This document shows positions 6,303 through 10,603 of a stretch of 10,603 nt of DNA, piece after piece. A program made the position numbers and the translations under genes. The stretch comes from Anaerolineaceae bacterium. GTDB lineage: Bacteria; Chloroflexota; Anaerolineae; JAAYZQ01. Position 1 is the first letter of the stretch, and every line of letters begins with the position of its first letter. The stretch spans positions 1-10,603 of the forward strand of contig JAAYZQ010000028.1 of the NCBI GenBank assembly GCA_012514775.1. The letters run 5' to 3'. The notes beneath the pieces were generated by a model. The model was given only the letters and a program-made list of their open reading frames with translations, was not told where the DNA came from and did no database searches.

Positions 6303-7766
6303 CTAACCCTTCTCCTCCCGGCTCTCTCGCCATAGGGCCCTGCGTTCCGCAAGGGACAGCTGCCGGAGATCGGTGCCGCGGGCGGCCAGGAGCTCGGTCA
6401 GGCGAGTGTACCGGCTGGTGAAACGGTCCGCGGCCTCCCGCAGGGCCATCTCGGCATCCACCTTTAACCAGCGGGCCAGGTTGGCCAGGGCAAAGAGCAG
6501 ATCGCCCAGCTCTTCCACGCGCTCCTCATCACCATCGGCGGCGACCAACTCGGCCGCCTCCTCGGCCACCTTGGCCAGGACGCCCTCGACGTCGGGCCAG
6601 TCAAAGCCAGACCGGGCGGCGCGCTCGCCCAGGGCCTGGGCGCGGGCGAGGGCGGGCAGAATGGCAGGCACTCCGCCCAGGGGCGATGCCTCATGGCCGG
6701 CCCCCGGGGCCGCCTGGCGCTCCTCGGCCTTGATGGCCTCCCAGTTGCGCAGCACCTCGTCCGTATCCCTCACATGCACATCGCCAAAGACGTGGGGATG
6801 CCGGCGCTTGAGCTTGGCGTCGATGCGACCGATTACGTCGGCAAAGCGAAAGGCACCCTCTTCCGTGGCGATCTGGACGTGCATGGCCACTTGCATCAAC
6901 AGATCGCCCAACTCCTCGGCCAGCTTGTCGTCGTCCTCAGCATCCAGGGCAGCCAGCACTTCGTAGGCCTCTTCCAGGAGCGTGGAGCGCAGCGAGCGGT
7001 GAGTCTGCTCCCGGTCCCAGGGACAGCCATCGGGAGCCCGCAGGCGGGCCACCGTCTCTTGCAAGGTGGGCAGCCCGGCGCCACCGGCCGCGTCCAGGGG
7101 CGGCACGTAGAGCACTGTAAGGTGATCCACCTCGTCGCGGCGATCCAATTCGTACAGGGGCAGGGTCACCTTGCTCGCCCGGCCGCTGCCCGCGGCCCGC
7201 ACCAGGGTCACGGGGTGCTCTTCCGGGTAGGCGTTCATCAGAGTTAGCTTGACCTCACTGGCCAGCCTCCGGGAGTACAACTGGCCGACGAGGGCCGGCC
7301 GATCGGGGTCGAGGGCCGGATGATGGGCAGCGGCCAGGTCGGTCGCGTCCGCCATCTGCAGGCCAGCCATGGCATCCAGGCCCAGCTCGTCGAGGACGGG
7401 CTCGACAAAGCTCAGGCCGTCGACCAGGTGCACCGGCAGCCCTTCCGCGGCCGCTCCCTGGAGGATGCGCTGCACCGAGGCCTCGCCCACCAGGGGATGT
7501 CCCGGAACGGCATAGACCACGCCTTCGGGCCGGCGCCCAAGAGCCAACACGTGGCCGGCGATGGCCTCGTAGATCGTGCCGAAATCGTCTGCCCGGTCGT
7601 ACAGCTCGTCAAAGCTGTGGAGCACGATGCCCTGGGGCAGACCGGCAACCGTTGGGTGTCGCCGCGTCCGCAGGTAGATCTCGCCAGCCTGGGAGAGCAG
7701 ATCCCAGGCCTGGAGAGTGAGGAGGGCCGGGTCTCCGGGACCCAACCCCACGATGGTAATCTTCAT
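6303..7766 (-). CDS. mazG: YabN-type fusion: tetrapyrrole methylase domain + MazG nucleotide pyrophosphohydrolase
   Basis: A 487-aa two-domain protein, the same layout and length as Bacillus YabN. Residues 1-225 form a SAM-dependent tetrapyrrole (corrin/porphyrin) methylase-like domain starting VGLGPGDP (6-13) with PGHPLVGE at 88-95; its substrate in such fusions is not established. Residues 235-487 are a tandem MazG unit. The first half has CPWDREQTHRSL (248-259), EEAYE (265-269) and EELGDLL (284-290), which carry the magnesium-binding acidic residues, and RRHPHVFGD (321-329). The second half has AEEAAEL (401-407) and VEELGDLL (417-424). MazG hydrolyses NTPs and dNTPs to monophosphates plus pyrophosphate, cleaning the nucleotide pool of aberrant forms. 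Both halves keep their acidic motifs. GGAG precedes the ATG by about 6 nt. It is 28 bp downstream of the MBL-fold gene and probably co-transcribed with it. Confidence 0.94.
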   Translation of the reverse strand: MKITIVGLGPGDPALLTLQAWDLLSQAGEIYLRTRRHPTVAGLPQGIVLHSFDELYDRADDFGTIYEAIAGHVLALGRRPEGVVYAVPGHPLVGEASVQRILQGAAAEGLPVHLVDGLSFVEPVLDELGLDAMAGLQMADATDLAAAHHPALDPDRPALVGQLYSRRLASEVKLTLMNAYPEEHPVTLVRAAGSGRASKVTLPLYELDRRDEVDHLTVLYVPPLDAAGGAGLPTLQETVARLRAPDGCPWDREQTHRSLRSTLLEEAYEVLAALDAEDDDKLAEELGDLLMQVAMHVQIATEEGAFRFADVIGRIDAKLKRRHPHVFGDVHVRDTDEVLRNWEAIKAEERQAAPGAGHEASPLGGVPAILPALARAQALGERAARSGFDWPDVEGVLAKVAEEAAELVAADGDEERVEELGDLLFALANLARWLKVDAEMALREAADRFTSRYTRLTELLAARGTDLRQLSLAERRALWRESREEKG

Positions 7767-7794
7767 TCACAGCTCCAAATACAAGTCATGGTCG

Positions 7795-8409
7795 TCAACG
7801 CCAGGTCACGTCGCCGTGCAGGTCGGCCGGATGATCGGCAGCCAGGAACGCCAGGAAGGCCTCCCGCTCGGCGCCAACGGTGGTTGAGCCGCCGTGCCCG
7901 GGATAAAGCCGGGTATCGTCGGGCCAGCGAAAGACGTGCCGCGCCAGCGATTCCAGGCTCTGGGCCAGGGCGGCGGGCGATGTAGTGTGGCCGGGGCCGC
8001 CGGGAAAGATGGCGTCCCCGACGACGACCTCCTCGCCGAGGCGCAGGCAGACGCTGCCCGGCGTGTGCCCGGGAACGTGGACCACGCCCACCCGACACTG
8101 CCCTAGCTCTACCTCGCTGCCGTGGACGAGCGGAAAATCGGCCTGCAGCTCCCATTCCTCGGCGTCGGCGGGGTGGATGCCCACGGGGGCGCCGGTGGCC
8201 TTGCGAACCGCATCAAGGGCGCCCACGTGGTCCGGGTGGCCGTGGGTCAAGAGAATGCAGCACACCGAATCGACGTCGACGGCTTGCAGGACCGTCTCCG
8301 GGTCGGCGCCCGGGTCGACGATGGCCACCTGGCCACTGGCCGGGCAGCGGACCAGGTAGCAGTTCATGGGCCAGGGGCCCAGTTCCAGGCGCTCCAATTC
8401 CAGGTTCAT
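7795..8409 (-). CDS. MBL-fold metallo-hydrolase, glyoxalase II-like
   Basis: A 204-aa cytosolic hydrolase of the metallo-beta-lactamase fold, similar to the short glyoxalase II/YcbL-type proteins. Metal ligands are visible: LTHGHPDH (the THxHxDH motif, around residues 54-61), the second-site histidine in VPGHTPGS, the bridging aspartate in VVGDAIF, and the late histidine in YPGHGG. Glyoxalase II enzymes hydrolyse S-lactoylglutathione, but this compact type is also found in organisms without glutathione, so the thioester or other substrate is uncertain. The ATG at 8409 is preceded by GAGGG at close spacing and begins the conserved strand (LELGPWPMNCYLV); a longer frame from 8562 would run through the promoter region and into the first tRNA's upstream sequence and is unlikely. 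It heads a two-gene unit with mazG. Confidence 0.88.
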   Translation of the reverse strand: MNLELERLELGPWPMNCYLVRCPASGQVAIVDPGADPETVLQAVDVDSVCCILLTHGHPDHVGALDAVRKATGAPVGIHPADAEEWELQADFPLVHGSEVELGQCRVGVVHVPGHTPGSVCLRLGEEVVVGDAIFPGGPGHTTSPAALAQSLESLARHVFRWPDDTRLYPGHGGSTTVGAEREAFLAFLAADHPADLHGDVTWR

Positions 8410-8442
8410 GCTACCCTCGTTTCCAGCGGTTGGGCTGCCTTT

Positions 8443-8471
8443 AGGATACCATAGACGGGGCGAAACACCAA
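8443..8471 (-). promoter_or_regulatory. Putative promoter of the MBL hydrolase-mazG unit
   Basis: On the minus strand TTGGTG (8471-8466) and TATCCT (8448-8443) are 17 bp apart, placing a transcription start about 25-30 nt before the MBL gene's ATG. The match is moderate. It is divergent from the tRNA promoter, with about 45 bp between the two -35 boxes. Confidence 0.45.
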
Positions 8472-8515
8472 ATCGGCGCGATTGGCGGCTGGTCATGCCG
8501 CAAGCGCGTGCCTGT

Positions 8516-8544
8516 TTGACAACGCAACGGTTCTGGGCTATACT
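8516..8544 (+). promoter_or_regulatory. Strong sigma-70 promoter of the tRNA-Ala pair
   Basis: Perfect -35 TTGACA (8516-8521) and -10 TATACT (8539-8544) are separated by 17 bp. The predicted start is near 8551, about 14 nt before the first tRNA, which is typical for a stable-RNA transcript. Confidence 0.85.
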
Positions 8545-8564
8545 ATCCTCCATCAGTGGCACGG

Positions 8565-8640
8565 GGGGCTGTAGCTCAGCTGGGAGAGCGCTACAATCGC
8601 ACTGTAGAGGCCAGGGGTTCGAATCCCCTCAGCTCCACCA
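8565..8640 (+). tRNA. tRNA-Ala, anticodon CGC
   Basis: A 76-nt cloverleaf with encoded CCA. The acceptor GGGGCTG pairs with CAGCTCC, leaving G3:U70, the alanine identity pair. The D-stem is GCTC/GAGC, the anticodon stem CTACA/TGTAG with loop ATCGCAC (anticodon CGC, reading GCG), and the T-arm AGGGG-TTCGAAT-CCCCT. Positions 32 and 38 are A and C, which do not form a Watson-Crick pair. First of two tandem alanine tRNAs under one promoter. Confidence 0.95.
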
Positions 8641-8673
8641 GCCGGTTTCTTGACAGGCGAATAGGCATTACGT

Positions 8674-8749
8674 GGGGCTGTAGCGCAGCTGGGAGCGCGT
8701 CTCAATGGCATTGAGAAGGTCAGGGGTTCGAGTCCCCTCAGCTCCACCA
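8674..8749 (+). tRNA. tRNA-Ala, anticodon GGC
   Basis: A 76-nt cloverleaf with encoded CCA and acceptor and T-arm sequences almost identical to the preceding tRNA, including G3:U70. The D-stem is GCGC/GCGC and the anticodon stem TCTCA/TGAGA. The loop ATGGCAT gives anticodon GGC (reading GCC) and the A32-U38 pair known as conserved in bacterial tRNA-Ala(GGC). It follows the first tRNA by 33 nt and shares its promoter and the terminator downstream. Confidence 0.96.
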
Positions 8750-8762
8750 AACAGTCAGGTGG

Positions 8763-8795
8763 AACCCCCTTTGCTTCCGGCGAAGGGGGTTTTTT
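8763..8795 (+). terminator. Intrinsic terminator of the tRNA operon
   Basis: CCCCCTTTGC (8765-8774) pairs with GCGAAGGGGG (8780-8789) through a 5-nt loop, with one T-G wobble. The stem extends two A-T pairs at the base and is followed by six T residues (8790-8795). It lies 15 nt after the second tRNA and isolates the tRNA transcript from the lipoprotein gene. Confidence 0.93.
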
Positions 8796-8866
8796 CTTGC
8801 ACGAGGTGTTCGCCGGGAAGGCGGGCAACCCGGCACGTCTCGGATTCATAACGCTTCGAGGTGGAT

Positions 8867-9370
8867 ATGCTCAAGTCCTACCATATCCCGGTCGCAACGC
8901 TACTCGTGGCGCTGCTGGTGGGGTGCGCCGGGCCAACGCCAACGACTGTTCCGCAGCCCGAGAACACTCCCGCCGGCCCCTTGACCGTGAGCCTGAGCAT
9001 CGACGCCGTGCCCGGCGCCGCAGGCACCACCGAGATGACGCTCACCTTCGCGAACCACGACCAGGAAGCCGTCTATTTGCCCATCTGCGGGCCGTGGGAG
9101 ATCTTTCGCGACGAGGACCCGGAGCGGCCGTCGTGGTTCCTGGCCTGCGAGATTGATTACCTGGGCCATCGCGTGCCGGTGGGCGATACCTGGCGTGACC
9201 GGCTCGTGGTCAAGTTGGAGCCAGGCACCTACCACGCCCGAACCCAGGTCTATGGCGACTGCACCCTGGGCGCACCCAAGGAGTACAGTCCCAGGGAGAT
9301 CGATTACGGCGCTTTCGACGATTGCGCCCTGCGGCAGGAAGCCGTGTCGCCGGCCTTCGAGGTGCAATGA
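8867..9370 (+). CDS. Small secreted lipoprotein of unknown function
   Basis: A 167-aa protein with a lipoprotein signal: basic start MLKSYH, hydrophobic core, and lipobox LVGC with the acylated cysteine at residue 20. A Pro/Thr-rich linker (21-38) follows. The remaining ~130 residues start with a beta-rich stretch (LTVSLSIDAVPG, TTEMTLTFAN) resembling Ig-like or intracellular-inhibitor-like sandwich domains. Four further cysteines (C74, C94, C132, C153) could make two disulfides after export. I do not recognise the family. The start is ATG 8867 because GAGG at 8858-8861 is correctly spaced for it; the GTG at 8861 lies inside that Shine-Dalgarno. No convincing promoter is visible between the tRNA terminator and this gene. 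It precedes the alpha/beta hydrolase by 46 nt, so the two may be co-transcribed. Confidence 0.8.
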   Translation: MLKSYHIPVATLLVALLVGCAGPTPTTVPQPENTPAGPLTVSLSIDAVPGAAGTTEMTLTFANHDQEAVYLPICGPWEIFRDEDPERPSWFLACEIDYLGHRVPVGDTWRDRLVVKLEPGTYHARTQVYGDCTLGAPKEYSPREIDYGAFDDCALRQEAVSPAFEVQ

Positions 9371-9371
9371 A

Positions 9372-9398
9372 AGCGGAGGGCCCAGGCACACCTCCGCT
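9372..9398 (+). other. Intergenic hairpin between lipoprotein and hydrolase genes
   Basis: AGCGGAGG (9372-9379) and CCTCCGCT (9391-9398) are perfect 8-bp inverted arms around an 11-nt loop, starting one base after the lipoprotein stop. No T-run follows, so it is probably not a full intrinsic terminator; it could attenuate transcription or protect the upstream mRNA end. Confidence 0.5.
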
Positions 9399-9416
9399 CG
9401 TGAAGGGAAGGAAGAG

Positions 9417-10034
9417 ATGGACAAGACGATCGAGACCAACCACGGCCCAATCCACGCCCGGCTAGAGGGGAAGGGACCGGCGATTGTGCTGGCCCACGGT
9501 TATCACCCCGACAATTCGTGGCAGGTGTGGGAGAACAACCTGGCCGCCCTCTCGGAGGCCGGATACCGTGTCTATGCCCTGGACCTCATCGGTTACGGCG
9601 CATCGGGCGGCGAGCGGCTCGGGCAGCAACAGCAGGCCGAAGCGATGCTGGATCTCGTGGAGGCCGAGGGGCTGGCGCCGGCCACGCTGGGCGGCGTCTC
9701 TTGGGGCGGCATGGTTGCCCTCGAGGCAGCCCTGGCCCGACCCGCGGCGGTAGCCCGCCTCGTCCTGGTGGACAGCGCCGGCGTTGGATTTTTTAGCGAG
9801 GAGCAGATGGAGAGCATTTCCTGCCCCACTCTCGTCGTGTGGGGTGAGGACGACACGGTTCTATCCCTGTCCAACGCCGCCTGGTTCGGAGCCACGATTC
9901 CCGGCAGCCGCGTGGAGATCATAGCCGGGGTCACCGACCAGGAGGGCGTGCCGGATTGGGGTGGGCATCATCCCATGCGCTTCAAATCCCAGGAGTTCAA
10001 TCAAATCCTCCTCGACTTCTTGCGCTCTACGTAA
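9417..10034 (+). CDS. Compact alpha/beta hydrolase
   Basis: A 205-aa alpha/beta-fold hydrolase. Motifs seen are the oxyanion HG of [11 protein letters not shown] (25-35), DLIGYGAS (56-63), the nucleophile elbow GVSWG (93-97, Ser95), the acid in VWGEDD (141-146), and a late histidine in WGGHHP (181-186). Usual family length is about 250-280. Here the strand carrying [12 protein letters not shown] leads almost directly into [12 protein letters not shown], so the cap (lid) domain is essentially absent. The histidine loop carries extra residues (TDQEGVPDW) compared with the common GxGHxP pattern. The start at 9417 is preceded by a GGAAG purine tract; the same frame is open from 9153, but that part overlaps the lipoprotein gene and has no family similarity. 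Substrate (ester, lactone, peroxide or other) cannot be told. Confidence 0.88.
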   Translation: MDKTIETNHGPIHARLEGKGPAIVLAHGYHPDNSWQVWENNLAALSEAGYRVYALDLIGYGASGGERLGQQQQAEAMLDLVEAEGLAPATLGGVSWGGMVALEAALARPAAVARLVLVDSAGVGFFSEEQMESISCPTLVVWGEDDTVLSLSNAAWFGATIPGSRVEIIAGVTDQEGVPDWGGHHPMRFKSQEFNQILLDFLRST

Positions 10035-10069
10035 GCCGGGCCTCCCTGGCCGCGGGCCTGGTTGCCGAT

Positions 10070-10090
10070 TCCCACCGGTGACCGGTGGGA
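10070..10090. promoter_or_regulatory. 21-bp perfect dyad: operator or hairpin
   Basis: Ten-base arms TCCCACCGGT and ACCGGTGGGA flank a single central G at 10080. It lies 36 nt after the hydrolase stop and 16 nt before the -35 box of the leuS promoter. As RNA it would form a 9-bp GC-rich stem with a TGA loop, but no T-run follows. It may be a dimeric repressor or activator site, or a terminator without a U-tract. Confidence 0.5.
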
Positions 10091-10105
10091 CCGGCACCTG
10101 GGGAA

Positions 10106-10134
10106 TTGACGATTCCTTCGTTGCCGTGTATAAT
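10106..10134 (+). promoter_or_regulatory. Sigma-70 promoter of leuS
   Basis: The -35 TTGACG (10106-10111) and a perfect -10 TATAAT (10129-10134) are separated by 17 bp. Predicted start is near 10141, giving a short leader of about 45 nt to the GTG of leuS. Confidence 0.88.
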
Positions 10135-10185
10135 GCCTCGCGGCCCAAATGCAGTCGGCAGATAGACGAGGAGAAGAAGAAAAAC

Positions 10186-10603
10186 GTGGCTGATAAATAT
10201 ATTCCCCAGGAGATCGAGCCCCGCTGGCAGGCCCGTTGGGAGGCGGACGGGCTGTATCGCTCGGTCATCGATCCCGATAAATCCAAGTACTATGCCCTGA
10301 CCATGCTGCCGTACCCCAGCGGCGATCTTCACATCGGCCATTGGTATGCCATGGCGCCTTCCGACGCCCGGGCGCGTTTCGTGCGCATGCAAGGCTACAA
10401 CGTGTTGTTCCCCATTGGATTTGACGCCTTTGGCCTGCCCGCCGAGAATGCGGCCATCAACCATGGCGTCCATCCCCACACGTGGACCATGGCCAACATC
10501 GAGCGAATGCGAAAGCAACTGCGCAGCATGGGCACGATGTTCGACTGGGAGAGGGAGGCCGTTTCCTGCCTGCCCGGATATTATCGCTGGACGCAGTGGT
10601 TCT
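10186..10603 (+). CDS. leuS: Leucyl-tRNA synthetase, N-terminal part (3' end beyond window)
   Basis: The first 139 codons of the class I aminoacyl-tRNA synthetase that charges tRNA-Leu in the cytoplasm. The protein opens with [20 protein letters not shown]. The ATP-binding region [14 protein letters not shown] contains the HIGH signature at residues 49-52. It continues with [18 protein letters not shown] and the [18 protein letters not shown] segment, all classic LeuRS. A complete enzyme is about 800-870 residues, so the editing domain and KMSKS loop lie outside. GTG at 10186 is chosen because the similarity begins there; GAGGAG lies 12 nt upstream and more purines come closer. An ATG at 10149 is out of frame. 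A TATAAT promoter precedes it. Confidence 0.97.
   Translation, partial: MADKYIPQEIEPRWQARWEADGLYRSVIDPDKSKYYALTMLPYPSGDLHIGHWYAMAPSDARARFVRMQGYNVLFPIGFDAFGLPAENAAINHGVHPHTWTMANIERMRKQLRSMGTMFDWEREAVSCLPGYYRWTQWF

Larger units (their letters stand above)
10035..10185 (+). other. Non-coding region upstream of leuS
   Basis: This 151-nt gap holds a perfect dyad (10070-10090), the leuS promoter (10106-10134) and a short 5' untranslated stretch with a GAGGAG ribosome-binding site (10168-10173). I see no T-box or other long regulatory leader; the space from predicted start to GTG is only about 45 nt. Confidence 0.7.

Noticed and set aside
6079..6421. Small open frames over the promoter and mazG 3' end
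   Set aside because: They cover a strong promoter and hairpin, lack ribosome-binding sites and show no recognisable protein.
8650..8677. TTGACA between the two tRNAs as a second tRNA promoter
   Set aside because: No -10 box at 16-18 bp; that position reads into the second tRNA's acceptor.
8366..8849. Open frames running across the two tRNA genes on both strands
   Set aside because: They translate the tRNAs themselves (e.g. SSAGRALQSHCRGQGFESPQ and, antisense, RGLEPLTFSMPLRRAPSCAT), a familiar type of spurious annotation.
10135..10185. T-box leader controlling leuS
   Set aside because: The untranslated region is only about 45 nt and has no T-box motif or terminator; far too short.
1..10603. 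Mobile element, CRISPR array or defence system
   Set aside because: No transposase, integrase, direct-repeat array, nuclease or toxin-antitoxin gene was seen on either strand.

Overview
The window is GC-rich, densely coded bacterial DNA. The protein families, the promoter style (TTGACA/TATAAT-like boxes with 17-bp spacers) and the LeuRS N-terminus look most like Chloroflexota, perhaps an Anaerolineae-type lineage. That placement is inference from family resemblance; no database was searched. No mobile element, CRISPR array, rRNA gene or integration scar was seen.

Left two thirds, minus strand (about 6242 down to 1): a surface-polysaccharide (exopolysaccharide or O-antigen type) operon. A near-consensus promoter (6214-6242) and a leader of about 125 nt precede a short NusG paralog of the RfaH/UpxY/LoaP kind (162 aa), a likely dedicated antiterminator for the operon. 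Next come a tyvelose (CDP-paratose 2-) epimerase-type SDR enzyme, a UDP-glucuronate 4-epimerase-type SDR enzyme, a non-hydrolysing UDP-GlcNAc 2-epimerase (WecB), a Wzx-like flippase, and the start of a membrane-anchored Trp/Ala-rich helical protein cut by the window edge. The first three enzymes make or interconvert nucleotide sugars, the flippase would move the lipid-linked repeat unit across the membrane, and glycosyltransferases and polymerase are presumably outside the window. The 187-nt gap after the antiterminator gene holds several short inverted repeats and is a candidate RNA leader.

Middle, minus strand (8409-6303): an unrelated two-gene housekeeping unit, a glyoxalase II-like metallo-beta-lactamase-fold hydrolase followed by a YabN-type fusion of a tetrapyrrole methylase domain and MazG nucleotide pyrophosphohydrolase. 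A plausible promoter sits at 8443-8471, divergent from the tRNA promoter.

Right third, plus strand: a strong promoter (8516-8544) drives two tandem tRNA-Ala genes (anticodons CGC and GGC, both with encoded CCA and the G3:U70 alanine identity pair), closed by a textbook intrinsic terminator. A small lipoprotein gene and a compact alpha/beta hydrolase follow as a probable pair with a hairpin between them. A 21-bp perfect dyad and a TATAAT promoter then precede leuS, whose first 139 codons are present.

I do not see a clearly undescribed system. The points most worth a second look are the antiterminator with its hairpin-rich downstream gap, the in-frame stop junction between flippase and helical protein, the dyad before leuS, and the compact hydrolase with an altered histidine loop.
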